DNA of 64,000 bases from Galbibacter pacificus (GCF_029603165.1 NZ_JAQSVC010000003.1:372001-436000); one strand, 5' to 3'; shown: positions 1-9,009, counted from the first letter of the stretch. Program-made: numbers and translations. The notes: generated by a model from the letters alone, not told the origin.

Positions 1-37
1 AAAAGCGTCATAAAAATCAACTGCTTATCTATTTTCA

Positions 38-69
38 TTGTGCCAAATAGATTGAAAACATTACTTTTG
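38..69 (+). promoter_or_regulatory. Bacteroidota-type promoter of rseP
   Basis: TTG at 38-40, 21 bases, then TACTTTTG at 62-69 match the -33 TTG and -7 TAnnTTTG consensus of Bacteroidota sigma-70. Transcription would begin near 76. The in-frame GTG at 69 therefore lies inside the promoter, so translation should start at ATG 96. Confidence 0.6.
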
Positions 70-95
70 TGCGATTTCAAATTGAAACCATTTTT

Positions 96-1421
96 ATGAG
101 TCCGATTTTAGTTAAGGCATTACAACTTTTTTTAAGTTTATCCATATTAATTATTCTGCATGAATTAGGGCATTTTATCCCTGCAAAATTATTTAAGACC
201 CGCGTTGAAAAATTCTTTTTATTCTTCGATGTAAAGTTTGCTTTGTTTAAAAAGAAAATAGGCGAGACCGTTTATGGTATTGGCTGGCTACCACTGGGGG
301 GCTATGTGAAAATATCTGGGATGATAGACGAAAGCATGGACAAAGAGCAAATGGCACAACCGCCACAGCCTTGGGAGTTTCGCTCTAAACCGGCATGGCA
401 ACGGCTTATAATTATGTTGGGGGGCGTAACGGTAAACCTTATTTTAGGATTCTTTATTTATGCCATGGTCTTATACGTATGGGGAAGCAATGAATTTCCA
501 CAGGATATTTATCCCAATGGATTTAAGGTAGCCGAACAGTTAAAGCAATACGGTTTTAGGGACGGTGACAAAATTCTAAAGATAGACGGCAAAAAACCTG
601 AAGACATTATGGATGTCGGGAGGATTATTGTAGTACGCGATATCGAAAATGTAGAAGTGGCCCATGCCAATGGCAAGACCGAAATTTTAAGTGTACCGGA
701 CAGTCTGGGCACCTATTTGTACAAGGAAGGGGCTATAAGACCTTTTACCCCGAGAATAGCACCGGTTCTGGACAGCATTGTACCAGATAGCCCCGCAGCC
801 AAGGCAGGGCTAGAAGCAAACGACGAAATTGTTTCAGTGAACGGAACTGCCATTACTTTTTGGGACGAGTTTACAGACGTTGTAAAGCAAAATGAAAACA
901 CACCGATTCATCTGGTAATAAAGAAGAACAAAATAACAGATACTATTTCGGTTACCCCCGGCGAAAATAAAACAATAGGCGTTTACCCAAAGGCCTCTTT
1001 TACCATTAAAGACATTACCAAGAAAAAATATTCTTTCACAGAAGCAATTCCGGCAGGTATCGAATACGGGTATTGGACCTTAAGGGACTATATAAGTTCC
1101 ATGAAATTTATATTTACCAAAAAAGGAGCTACCGAAGTAGGTGGTTTTGGCACCATTGCCAAACTATTTCCCGACACATGGAATTGGCAAGGGTTTTGGC
1201 TTTCAACGGCCTTTATTTCTATTATTTTGGCATTTATGAACATCTTACCCATTCCGGCACTGGACGGGGGCCATGTGATGTTCTTGTTATATGAAATGAT
1301 CACCGGCAGAAAACCAAGTGAAAAATTCTTGGAATATGCACAAATGGTTGGGTTCTTTTTATTAATTGCCTTACTTTTGTACGCCAACGGAAACGATATA
1401 TACAAGGCGATTTTTAAATAA
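96..1421 (+). CDS. rseP: RIP zinc metalloprotease RseP (site-2 protease)
   Basis: Intramembrane zinc protease that cleaves transmembrane anti-sigma factors and remnant signal peptides within the inner membrane. The 441-residue product has HELGH at residues 22-26 in the first membrane helix (zinc ligands and catalytic Glu). A central PDZ region follows around residues 215-295, containing SIVPDSPAAKAGLEANDEI. The second conserved motif NILPIPALDGGH, which supplies the third zinc ligand, lies near residue 385, and a last hydrophobic helix closes the protein. Length and order fit the family (about 440-450). I chose ATG 96 over the upstream in-frame GTG 69 because the -7 promoter element covers that GTG. 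A tRNA gene follows on the same strand under its own promoter. Confidence 0.95.
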   Translation: MSPILVKALQLFLSLSILIILHELGHFIPAKLFKTRVEKFFLFFDVKFALFKKKIGETVYGIGWLPLGGYVKISGMIDESMDKEQMAQPPQPWEFRSKPAWQRLIIMLGGVTVNLILGFFIYAMVLYVWGSNEFPQDIYPNGFKVAEQLKQYGFRDGDKILKIDGKKPEDIMDVGRIIVVRDIENVEVAHANGKTEILSVPDSLGTYLYKEGAIRPFTPRIAPVLDSIVPDSPAAKAGLEANDEIVSVNGTAITFWDEFTDVVKQNENTPIHLVIKKNKITDTISVTPGENKTIGVYPKASFTIKDITKKKYSFTEAIPAGIEYGYWTLRDYISSMKFIFTKKGATEVGGFGTIAKLFPDTWNWQGFWLSTAFISIILAFMNILPIPALDGGHVMFLLYEMITGRKPSEKFLEYAQMVGFFLLIALLLYANGNDIYKAIFK

Positions 1422-1442
1422 AATAAAAAAAGATATTTTTTG

Positions 1443-1473
1443 TTTGCCTTACCGAAAAAAACATATATATTTG
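1443..1473 (+). promoter_or_regulatory. Promoter of tRNA-Asn
   Basis: TTTG at 1443-1446, 19 bases, then TATATTTG at 1466-1473: a near-perfect Bacteroidota promoter about 70 bases upstream of the tRNA. Confidence 0.65.
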
Positions 1474-1544
1474 CATCCGCAAAAAAGGAATAAAATCTTT
1501 CTCAACAGCCCGATTAAAGCTCGTTGAGCAAATTAAAATAAAAT

Positions 1545-1618
1545 TCCTCCTTAGCTCAGTTGGTTAGAGCATCTGACTGTTAATCAGAGGGTCCTTGGTT
1601 CGAGCCCAAGAGGGGGAG
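1545..1618 (+). tRNA. tRNA-Asn (GTT)
   Basis: A 74-base cloverleaf. Acceptor arms TCCTCCT and AGGGGGA pair with one G-T wobble. The D arm is TTAGCTCAGTTGGTTAGAGC, the anticodon loop CTGTTAA carries GTT, the T arm contains GGTTCGAGCC, and the discriminator is G. The CCA end is not encoded. Confidence 0.95.
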
Positions 1619-1628
1619 CAAAATTAGA

Positions 1629-1659
1629 AATCCAGTCTACAAAATAGACTGGATTTTTT
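1629..1659 (+). terminator. Intrinsic terminator after tRNA-Asn
   Basis: A perfect 11-bp stem (AATCCAGTCTA with TAGACTGGATT), a 5-base loop and a run of T. It lies 10 bases after the tRNA. Confidence 0.85.
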
Positions 1660-1810
1660 GATTTATAAGTATATACAATGCATGTTTAGCTACAATTACT
1701 GCACCTATATGCATTTCCATTGAAAAGTCAACTTGTCAAGTTTTTGGGAGAAATTAGGTTCCTAATTAGGTTCCCATTTTCAAAACTGAATTGTATGCCA
1801 ATTGTTCAAC

Positions 1811-2635
1811 TTAGTTTTTCAAAATCACTGTTCTGGTCACTTTATTGAAAGGGCCCGGAATCAAATTGCCATTACTATCAACAAGCTCTAAACTAATAAT
1901 GACTTCTCCTTTTGGCAACCCCTTGATAACATAAGGAGCCCATTGAGTTATTAAAAACTCATCTCCATTGATAGTAGCCCTCACTTTGTTTCCATCTTCG
2001 GAAAGTTCTGTATTCAACACAAAAAAATCCAACAACAAGTTTTCGGTATCTTTGCCAGCATACTCCCCTTTGGGGCGACTGTAAATTAATGTTGGTGCAT
2101 CCATATCCATTTGTAAAGTATCTTTAGGATTGGTTCCTACTTCTAGTTTTTTTACCACGAAAGAATTGTCGTTTTTAACCGACTCATGGTACGACCGGCT
2201 TAAAAACGCCACTAAATAATGTACACCATCAGGGATTTCCTTTCTGAAATTGGCTTCATAATGTGCCGAGTAGGGCTGGTTATTTAGTATAAAGTGAATA
2301 TGTTGCCCCTTATCAGAGTTAGCTAGTAAATTTGTATTGGAACTCTCTGTCTGCGCCCCCAATTTGTAGTTCTTTACGGTAAATGAAAAATCAACTTCTC
2401 CACTTTTAGCAATCTTTCCACTTTGAGGAGCGTCCATTGAAAGCACCGCATCAGAATAGGCCGGGGAACCATCTAGCTTATGGAGGGTAATTTTATTTTT
2501 AGCCTTCATATCAGTAACTTCATTTTCAGTTTTAACAGCTTCTTTATGATCACTTTTCTTCTGTTCTTTGCAAGCCATAATGCTTAATGTAGCTACCAAT
2601 GCAGCTATAATTAGATTTATTTTACTTCTTTTCAT
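1811..2635 (-). CDS. Hypothetical lipoprotein with HxHF motif
   Basis: A 274-residue exported lipoprotein of unknown function. The signal peptide ends in a lipobox (SIMAC, Cys about 22), followed by a charged linker. The mature part is a soluble beta-rich region with QHIHFILNNQPYSAHY around residues 110-125 and GVHYLVAFLSRSYHES further on. This spacing recalls small DUF4399-like or 'phosphopeptide-binding' proteins of flavobacteria, but I cannot assign the family firmly. It lies 27 bases after another lipoprotein gene and appears to be the last gene of a long minus-strand array that begins with metal-uptake genes. Its His residues would fit a metal or anion ligand role, which is inference. 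Confidence 0.6.
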   Translation of the reverse strand: MKRSKINLIIAALVATLSIMACKEQKKSDHKEAVKTENEVTDMKAKNKITLHKLDGSPAYSDAVLSMDAPQSGKIAKSGEVDFSFTVKNYKLGAQTESSNTNLLANSDKGQHIHFILNNQPYSAHYEANFRKEIPDGVHYLVAFLSRSYHESVKNDNSFVVKKLEVGTNPKDTLQMDMDAPTLIYSRPKGEYAGKDTENLLLDFFVLNTELSEDGNKVRATINGDEFLITQWAPYVIKGLPKGEVIISLELVDSNGNLIPGPFNKVTRTVILKN

Positions 2636-2662
2636 AAAATTTAATTTTTAAGGGTTATTTTT

Positions 2663-3604
2663 TTATTTGTAAAGCTTGGAAAAGTCCCATACTGACTCTT
2701 TACCATTGTTTTTAATCAATAAATTTCCCAACTCGACTTGTTCATAGTTTAAATTGTTTAATTTACAATACAACTTGTTAACTCTACTAAATTCCACTTT
2801 AGTAGATGGTGAAATAGAAATTACAATATCCCCACTAGCAATGCTGAGTGTCTCATTCTCTTTTTTTATAAGTTCACAGCCTAAATGACGCATTTCTTGT
2901 GCAATACGGTTATAGTCTTTTATCGTGCAAATTAATTCCAATTTTTCCACGCCTTGAAAAAGCTTTTCGTTGGTGTAACTTCCCTTAAGATATGTTTCCC
3001 TTGAATAGGTAGTATAGTCATCACCATATAAAACTTCTAAAAACGATGGGTTATAAAATGCATACCACGTGTATAATGCAGTTCCTGGGCTTGGGGTATA
3101 AAATGCCTTAAACCAAGTTTGTTTCGTATCGCCAAAAGGCATGTCTACAGTTTCATTTGCCGATAGATAAGATGTTCCATTTGCTTTTAATCTGGGTTCA
3201 ATTCCCAAATGAAAATGCTCATCCTTATTCTCTAAAGAATATCCCAAACCGCTTTTGCCCACAGGCTCGCTAAATATATTGTTTGGACCTAAAATTTCTA
3301 TGTAGTGTTTATGCCCTCTAACATAGCAAGAAGCAGCGGTTTTATTTGCTTCCTGAAAATTGGGCAGCCCCATGTCCATAGAAGCGTATGAGTTACGCCA
3401 TTCTTTGTTCTCCATAAATTTGGCATAGGAAAGACTATCCACTACAACATACAGATGGTTAAATACTACTTTTGATACATCTTTACCAAAATATTCTACT
3501 ATTTTATCTTTACTGAATGGCTTATCGTTAGCATTATCGGTTTTTCCCTTGCACGAAACTATCAATAGCATAATGAGTAAAAGAAACTGACTGTAAAAAT
3601 TCAT
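2663..3604 (-). CDS. DUF5829-like lipoprotein
   Basis: A 313-residue lipoprotein with lipobox LLIVSC (Cys about 18). The mature region begins with VVFNHLYVVVDSLSYAKF and includes a segment with CYVRGHKHYIEILGPNN and a later LGIEPRLK. This arrangement resembles DUF5829 proteins, which look like a distant glyoxalase/VOC fold; I recognise it by pattern only, and no catalytic function is known to me. It sits 67 bases after the alkaline phosphatase gene and 27 bases before the next lipoprotein gene, so the three are probably co-transcribed. An alternative is a general envelope lipoprotein without enzymatic activity. Confidence 0.6.
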   Translation of the reverse strand: MNFYSQFLLLIMLLIVSCKGKTDNANDKPFSKDKIVEYFGKDVSKVVFNHLYVVVDSLSYAKFMENKEWRNSYASMDMGLPNFQEANKTAASCYVRGHKHYIEILGPNNIFSEPVGKSGLGYSLENKDEHFHLGIEPRLKANGTSYLSANETVDMPFGDTKQTWFKAFYTPSPGTALYTWYAFYNPSFLEVLYGDDYTTYSRETYLKGSYTNEKLFQGVEKLELICTIKDYNRIAQEMRHLGCELIKKENETLSIASGDIVISISPSTKVEFSRVNKLYCKLNNLNYEQVELGNLLIKNNGKESVWDFSKLYK

Positions 3605-3671
3605 ATTAAAATTATTTTAAAAATGTTCAGAACATATTGCACCATATTTATAATGAATTTTGTAATGATCG

Positions 3672-5084
3672 TTAAAAAATATTTGCAACTTCAGCAGCTT
3701 GCAACATCTGGTAATGCAACGCTGTATTTTTAACAAAAGGTTTTAATAAATCACTGCCGGGGCCATACATTGCCAGCTCGACATAATCTGCCGAATGGTT
3801 CATACTTATCCATCCTACGGAATTATGCTGCTTTTGAATCTCGGCTAAAATACTAAAAGGCAAATGTTTGGGATTGTACAAACCATCTTCTTGGTTCAAA
3901 TTAGCATAATATCCCAGTAATTTACTAGCCTCTTGATCGGTTAGTGCTATATTATTGGCATACGCCACACGCTCCTTCAATTGTGAGGTGTTCGTTTTTG
4001 CATTAATCCCATTTAAAATCCATTCATTGGAGTGTTTATAATTTTGAATTGAATCAAAATTTTTATTTACATCCTTCCCATAAATCAGGCCCGGATTTGC
4101 ATTTCCATGATCTGTGGTAATGATAACCAATGTTTCTTGGTCGTTTTCTGCAAATTCCATCGCTGCTCCAATGGCCGCATCAAACGCTGCCTGGTCGTAT
4201 ATCAATCCAGCTATATCATTACCATGTGCAGCCCAATCCACTTTTCCCCCTTCAACTAAAAGTACAAAACCTTCTTGGTGCTGTTTCATTGTATCGATGG
4301 CTTTACGGGTCATTTCTTCAAGAGTGGGAAATTCGGTTTGAAGAGCCGTATCGTTGTTGTAATCTATGGTATATGGCAATGATTCTTCCCCAAAAATACC
4401 AAGCAGCGGTTTATTGGCATCGGCATGAAGCAGTTCGTTACGAGTCTTTACCACATTGTATCCCGCAGTTTTGTACTGCCTGTACATATCTGTTTTATCT
4501 TTTCGCTTATCGGATGAAAAATACTTATTCCCGCCTCCCATGATCACATCGATCCCTTGTTTCAGATAATCCTCAGCAATTTGCTCCTGGGCATTTCTTG
4601 ATTTCGAGTTGATGCAAAAACCTGCCGGGGTAGCGTGGGTTGCCGGTACGGTGGTAACGACCCCTGCTTTTTTTCCCGCCTTTTTAAACTTTTGCCATAG
4701 AGGCAAATGTGCTTCCCCATTCCCGCTTACATTTAAAGATCCGTTCGGAACACGTACCCCGCCTCCCCATGAAGAACTGGCAGCTGCCGAATCGGTAACC
4801 AAAGAACTTGCCGAAGCGGTATCCATCAATGCCCTGGATACTTTATCCTCCTGGTATAACCTTAACCAATGGCTTGCTTGTCCCGTTTTTCTTCTAAGGT
4901 ATAAATCGGCCATGTTCAAGGTACCGATACTCATCCCGTCACTCACCAGCATAATAATATTCTTTGCTCGCTTATGGGTGTCCCGCAGGTTTCTTTCTGT
5001 TGCATATCCCGGCATTGCGGGACTTAACAATGAGGCCCCGATAGCGGTAAGGGTCCCGTTTTTAAAAAAATCTCTTCTTTTCAT
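3672..5084 (-). CDS. Alkaline phosphatase (PhoA superfamily)
   Basis: Periplasmic phosphomonoesterase that releases inorganic phosphate and normally needs two zinc ions and one magnesium ion. The 470-residue protein starts with a Tat-like signal (MKRRDFFKNG). The first metal-binding Asp is in MLVSDGMSIG (D49). The nucleophile Ser99 lies in SLVTDSAAAS. The remaining metal ligands are in LLVEGGKVDWAAHGND and ITTDHGN, and near the C-terminus in MNHSADYVELAMYGPG. Length and motif order are normal for the family. It begins 28 bases after the end of the small CxxC protein gene of the putative zinc locus, with no terminator visible between them, so a zinc enzyme may share a transcript with zinc-uptake genes. 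Confidence 0.9.
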   Translation of the reverse strand: MKRRDFFKNGTLTAIGASLLSPAMPGYATERNLRDTHKRAKNIIMLVSDGMSIGTLNMADLYLRRKTGQASHWLRLYQEDKVSRALMDTASASSLVTDSAAASSSWGGGVRVPNGSLNVSGNGEAHLPLWQKFKKAGKKAGVVTTVPATHATPAGFCINSKSRNAQEQIAEDYLKQGIDVIMGGGNKYFSSDKRKDKTDMYRQYKTAGYNVVKTRNELLHADANKPLLGIFGEESLPYTIDYNNDTALQTEFPTLEEMTRKAIDTMKQHQEGFVLLVEGGKVDWAAHGNDIAGLIYDQAAFDAAIGAAMEFAENDQETLVIITTDHGNANPGLIYGKDVNKNFDSIQNYKHSNEWILNGINAKTNTSQLKERVAYANNIALTDQEASKLLGYYANLNQEDGLYNPKHLPFSILAEIQKQHNSVGWISMNHSADYVELAMYGPGSDLLKPFVKNTALHYQMLQAAEVANIF

Positions 5085-5112
5085 TTTTTAGTATTTAATA
5101 GCGGTTAATGTA

Positions 5113-5550
5113 TTATTGAACGATTGCGCCTTTACAATCTGTCAGGATGTAATTAAAATGCTCCACATCGTCTGCATTCAGTTTCAATATCCCGGATATG
5201 GTGACCAATTCATCTGTTGCAAACTTTGGTTTGAATGTAAAATGTAATTCTATTGCGGTTTCCGGCCCCGCCATGCCACAGAAGAAACAAGAGGCCATTG
5301 GGCTTTTAGATAAGATATATATCTTTTCATCTGGAGCGATATTTAAAAAATACCCCGAAATTGTTATTCGTTTGCCCTCCAAGGCTTTAACTGATTTTTC
5401 AAAATGAGGGTATAAAAAATAGGAATCGTATGCCGAAAAATACTTTTCCGAATAATTAACGGCTCCCAAGTCCTCCCATGTCACCTTTTGCTGTGCGGAA
5501 CATAAAAAAGTACATAAAAGCAGGCACCACAAGATTTTATTATTTTTCAT
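5113..5550 (-). CDS. Small exported CxxC protein, DUF3299-like
   Basis: A 145-residue exported protein with a signal peptide ending near CSAQQ. A compact beta-rich domain follows, with VKALEGKRITISGYFL, a CFFCGMAGPE segment (CxxC) and VTISGILKLNADDVEHFNYIL. This looks like the OB-fold-like DUF3299 group that accompanies FtsX-type ABC transporters. From memory, the Vibrio cholerae zinc operon zrgABCDE contains a comparable gene beside its ABC genes. The start overlaps the end of the permease gene by 11 bases, which indicates translational coupling. The CxxC could bind metal or be redox-active; the sequence alone does not decide. Confidence 0.65.
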   Translation of the reverse strand: MKNNKILWCLLLCTFLCSAQQKVTWEDLGAVNYSEKYFSAYDSYFLYPHFEKSVKALEGKRITISGYFLNIAPDEKIYILSKSPMASCFFCGMAGPETAIELHFTFKPKFATDELVTISGILKLNADDVEHFNYILTDCKGAIVQ

Positions 5551-6769
5551 TGCTTAATATATTAGATATGTTCATCTTTAAAATAGGTGGAATGGCCATT
5601 GTTATTGATAGCATTATCATAAACAGTACTAATACCCCAATCTGCAATGCTTCTTGCCAGGGGAATTTTTGAATATCTATCTGTTTGAAGTTTTCTTGCA
5701 GTATTTCAAAAATATAGTACATCCCCATTTGAGAAAGTAAAACTCCCACCATCCAAGCTATTAGCCCTATTAAAAATCCTTCGTAAGCTACTATTTTGAC
5801 CAATTGCAGGTTACTGGCCCCATACGTTCGGAGCAGTGCCAGATCGAAAGCGCGTTCTTTTACCATTTTAAAAAGACTGATAAAAATAGTGATGCACGAA
5901 ATAACAAGTACCGTGTACGCCAACCAAGTTATTGCCTGTACGCCCACTCCGGTATATTGAAACAAACGTTCCATTTCATATTTAGGCAGTACGGCCTGCA
6001 TATTGGTGTTTTCGTTTATCTGCCTTGGCAGGGTCAGAAAAGCTGACGGGCTTCTAAAAGAGACCAACATTGAAGTAATTTCTTTATGGCCATCTTCTTC
6101 GTGCCCCTCTTCTTCATGTTCTTCATGTTTATCATGTTCATTATCATGATGACCGTGGTGATGCACCTCCCAGATGCTTTCTAATGCTGTAATAATCAAT
6201 CGATCGATTACTTTATAGGCAGGTTTATAAATTCCCACGACGGTGAGTGGTTCAGAATGTTGGTGCGCCCCTTCTTCTACCAATCCGTGAGAGCTTAAAA
6301 AGGTATCGCCTATGCTAAGTTTAAGTTTTTCTGCCACCGAATGGCCCAAAACCACCTCCATGGGTTTTTGAACGCTTCTCCCCTTTTGGAGCTCGGCATT
6401 GTACAATGGGGCAAACCCTTGGGTGGTGCCGACAATTCTATATCCTTTATAATTATCGCCATACGATATGGGAACGGCCGACTTGATCAACGGGTTTTTG
6501 GCTATTTTTTTTGCCTGCCGATAAGGAATGTTTCCCGTTGGGTTGTCAATGTGTAAAGCAGAGGACAATACTAACTGTAACGGGCTCCCTTTTGCCCCGA
6601 TAATCATATCTATTTTACCGGTACTATTCTCAAAATGCCTTCTTATGGAGGTATCCATCTGCCTAATCCCGATTAAAAGCCCGATACTAATGGCCAGCGA
6701 AATAAGGCTCAACAATGAATACAAGGGCTTATGAAATATGTTTTTAATACTAAGCTTACCGATATTCAT
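5540..6769 (-). CDS. FtsX-type ABC permease with His-rich loop
   Basis: Inner-membrane permease subunit of a MacB/LolC-like ABC system. The 409 residues show one helix near the N-terminus (about 17-36), a large periplasmic domain of about 230 residues and three helices at the C-terminus (about 280-305, 325-350, 375-400). This is the standard FtsX topology. The periplasmic domain contains an unusual insertion at residues 203-228 with 10 His and many Asp/Glu, typical of metal-binding loops. It overlaps the ATPase gene by 4 bases and the next gene by 11 bases. Together with its neighbours I infer a role in zinc (or another transition metal) handling rather than lipoprotein sorting. Confidence 0.8.
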   Translation of the reverse strand: MNIGKLSIKNIFHKPLYSLLSLISLAISIGLLIGIRQMDTSIRRHFENSTGKIDMIIGAKGSPLQLVLSSALHIDNPTGNIPYRQAKKIAKNPLIKSAVPISYGDNYKGYRIVGTTQGFAPLYNAELQKGRSVQKPMEVVLGHSVAEKLKLSIGDTFLSSHGLVEEGAHQHSEPLTVVGIYKPAYKVIDRLIITALESIWEVHHHGHHDNEHDKHEEHEEEGHEEDGHKEITSMLVSFRSPSAFLTLPRQINENTNMQAVLPKYEMERLFQYTGVGVQAITWLAYTVLVISCITIFISLFKMVKERAFDLALLRTYGASNLQLVKIVAYEGFLIGLIAWMVGVLLSQMGMYYIFEILQENFKQIDIQKFPWQEALQIGVLVLFMIMLSITMAIPPILKMNISNILSNEK

Positions 6770-7395
6770 AACATTATACTTTTTTGAAAGAAAGGCTTGA
6801 TACGATGATCGTGCGTAATTACTATAAGGTTGGCATTATTTATCTCGGCCTGTTGCAATAATAAATTCAGTACCGAATGACAATTTTTATCATCCAGACT
6901 GGAGGTGGGCTCATCTGCCAATATCACTTTAGGTCGGTGCACCACTGCTAAAGCTATTCCCAACCGTTGTAATTGGCCAACGCTCAACTCGTTTATTTTT
7001 TTATCCTTACAATCCTCTAAGTTCAACTGACCGAGTAACGCTGAAACTTCATCGTGGTTATAATCAACATTGCTAAAAAATAGCCGTGTCTTGATATTCT
7101 CCATCACATTTAAGGAAGTAACGGCCCTATTTTGTTGAAAGACCAACCCTATGTTTTGACCGATAAACCTATCGAGTTCTTTACTTTTTAGCGTCTGCAA
7201 ACAAGTTTTTTCTATAAATACGGAGCCGGTATTGGGTGTGAGCAAACCGGCAATTAAATGCAATAATGTAGTTTTGCCTATTCCAGATGCGCCCAACACC
7301 AATAAATGTTCTCCGTTTTTCAGGGAAATATCGGGAAAACTAAAACCATCCCCTTTTTTTGGATACCGATATGTAATGCTCTGAGAGTGAATCAT
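6766..7395 (-). CDS. ABC transporter ATP-binding protein (LolD/MacB type)
   Basis: Cytoplasmic ATPase that powers the adjacent FtsX-type permease. The 209-residue protein has Walker A GASGIGKTT at residues 35-43, a Q-loop at VFQQ (about 85-88), signature LSVGQ at 137-141 (the first Gly-for-Ser position is unremarkable), Walker B VILADE at 157-162 and the switch His in VITHDH. The overlap of 4 bases with the permease shows a coupled pair. A hairpin at 7435-7466 separates it from the upstream lipoprotein gene, so its expression may be lower than that of the upstream genes. Confidence 0.85.
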   Translation of the reverse strand: MIHSQSITYRYPKKGDGFSFPDISLKNGEHLLVLGASGIGKTTLLHLIAGLLTPNTGSVFIEKTCLQTLKSKELDRFIGQNIGLVFQQNRAVTSLNVMENIKTRLFFSNVDYNHDEVSALLGQLNLEDCKDKKINELSVGQLQRLGIALAVVHRPKVILADEPTSSLDDKNCHSVLNLLLQQAEINNANLIVITHDHRIKPFFQKSIML

Positions 7396-7434
7396 GTTTC
7401 CATTTACATTTACTTTACATTAATGATAATAATA

Positions 7435-7466
7435 AAAGGTAGCGCCGAAATATTAGCGCTACCTTT
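7435..7466 (-). terminator. Intercistronic hairpin before the ABC genes
   Basis: An 11-bp perfect stem (AAAGGTAGCGC with GCGCTACCTTT) and a 10-base loop in the 164-base gap. On the minus strand it is followed by TTTTATTATTATC, so it can act as a partial terminator or as a 3' end protecting the upstream mRNA. Confidence 0.65.
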
Positions 7467-7559
7467 CCATACAGATAAGAAACAAATTCAAATTCATTCC
7501 AATATTCAAAATCGAAATTGTACACTGAATTCTTATTGTCACATCCATATATACGCATC

Positions 7560-8516
7560 TTAAAACCCATCAATATTAAGTTCGAAATAATAATGAAGGC
7601 TAATATTATGTGTAAAATTGGTATAGACCACACCAAAGTAATACGCCCCTGTCTCCCAAGCTTTCCCGTTTGTTATGGAATTGGGCTGCGGAACGTTGTT
7701 GTCCATGGAAGCCCCGATGGTGAAATCGGGTGCCGGACGTTCCTGAACGCCGTTCTCGCCAAATATTACATTGCTGAAGGTATATACGTCTTCTTCATTT
7801 TCATGCTGAAAAACATCGTATACTATCACCTTTGAAAAATCGATGTCTTCGACGGTTTCGGGGAAATAGTTCAAGCTTTTTTTAACAAGAAGCAGGTACA
7901 CTTGCCCGTCACCCTTTACGTTTTGGATAAAAACCATGGAATTTAATACCTCATTTTTTGAAAATTCAACGTTCTCCGGGCTCTCCAGCAATTCGTTAAC
8001 ATAATGAGAGTCGCCCTGGTCCGTATCCATGGTCCAGAGGTACAATAAGGGGTCTACGGGCAGGTTTGCCGGATCGACCAGCTCAACTTCCTTTATTTCT
8101 TCCACTTTGGCCCCATTTTGGTCGTTTACCGTGATGATAAAGTCGTATACCCCTTCAGCGGCATCTTCAGGAATATCAAAATGTTTATGGACATTGGTGT
8201 TTTTTAGGCCTTGATAGTCATCCCAAGTTGTCTCAAAATCCCAATCGTGGGAATAGGTTTCACCGCTTTGCGGCCATATTTTTACCTGGACTGTTTCAAG
8301 AAGGTCTCCCGCCACAGCATCCATTTCAAAATGAAAATCCCTGCCAATGACACCTACACCGTCATTTCCGGAACCGATTTCAATGTTCTCAATAGTAGGT
8401 TTTGGTGGCTCAACAATGGTCTGATCGTCATCTTGACTACAGGAAACCAATAATAAGGTGGCCAAAAATGCGGTAAGCAACGAGCAAGTGCTTCTTTTAT
8501 AAGAAAATATTTTCAT
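7560..8516 (-). CDS. DUF4625-like lipoprotein
   Basis: A 318-residue outer lipoprotein with lipobox LLLVSC (Cys about 26). After an Asp-rich linker it carries one DUF4625-like beta-sandwich (about residues 38-145). This domain has HFEMDAVAGDLLETVQVKIWP, then WDFETTW and HKHFDIPEDAAEGVYDFIITVNDQNG, the same sequence pattern as the two neighbouring proteins. The C-terminal half (about 150-318) is a separate region with no recognised family, rich in aromatic residues and with LHYYFELNID at the end. It starts 13 bases after the neighbouring DUF4625 gene. A periplasmic or surface metal-binding role is inferred from the His residues and the context. Confidence 0.65.
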   Translation of the reverse strand: MKIFSYKRSTCSLLTAFLATLLLVSCSQDDDQTIVEPPKPTIENIEIGSGNDGVGVIGRDFHFEMDAVAGDLLETVQVKIWPQSGETYSHDWDFETTWDDYQGLKNTNVHKHFDIPEDAAEGVYDFIITVNDQNGAKVEEIKEVELVDPANLPVDPLLYLWTMDTDQGDSHYVNELLESPENVEFSKNEVLNSMVFIQNVKGDGQVYLLLVKKSLNYFPETVEDIDFSKVIVYDVFQHENEEDVYTFSNVIFGENGVQERPAPDFTIGASMDNNVPQPNSITNGKAWETGAYYFGVVYTNFTHNISLHYYFELNIDGF

Positions 8517-8529
8517 GGTCGGGATTTAC

Positions 8530-9009
8530 TTATTCTACAATCTTTATATCGATAGAGGTTCTGGATTGCCAGCCAGTTTGATCGGTTACCGAATACTGGC
8601 AGTGATAATCACCGACGTCCACATCTTCGGGGATGGAAATCTCCATGTCTATTTCATATGAAGTCAGACTTCCTTCAATACTATGGTTTTCCATGAATAT
8701 CATTGGGTTCACCGATTCCTTAACGGGATCCAGTTCGCATTGGGCACCTTGGTCGTCATGTGTATGGTGATCAAAATTGTTATGGATGTCCACACTATAT
8801 GAAGCCAGCTCCATATTATCGGTAACCATGGCCTTAAAATGATAGGTTTCTCCCCTTGCCAATTCGGCACATGCCTGAGGAAACCCATCGTTGTATTTGA
8901 CGGTAATTTCCGGTTTCTCTTCATCTTTATCAGCACTATCGTCACTTGAACAAGAAAACAGGACGACAGGAACAAGAAAGAGCATTAAGTATTTATAAAA
9001 GCGTTTCAT
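8530..9009 (-). CDS. DUF4625 domain lipoprotein
   Basis: A 159-residue lipoprotein with lipobox VVLFSCSS (Cys about 20) and an Asp-rich linker, then a single DUF4625-like domain. Visible features are GETYHFKAMVTDNMELASY, a cluster of His and Asp (NNFDHHTHDDQG) and the closing strand IPEDVDVGDYHCQYSVTDQTGW. Two Cys of the domain (about 46 and 88) could be bridged in the periplasm. It is preceded by an intercistronic hairpin (9026-9051) and followed 13 bases later by the next DUF4625-like gene. The family has no established function; the His cluster and position between a TonB receptor and an ABC transporter suggest metal capture. Confidence 0.7.
   Translation of the reverse strand: MKRFYKYLMLFLVPVVLFSCSSDDSADKDEEKPEITVKYNDGFPQACAELARGETYHFKAMVTDNMELASYSVDIHNNFDHHTHDDQGAQCELDPVKESVNPMIFMENHSIEGSLTSYEIDMEISIPEDVDVGDYHCQYSVTDQTGWQSRTSIDIKIVE

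Noticed and set aside
1757-1776. Short tandem ATTAGGTTCC repeat after the lipoprotein genes
   Set aside because: Only two imperfect copies of about ten bases in an AT-rich gap; could be chance.
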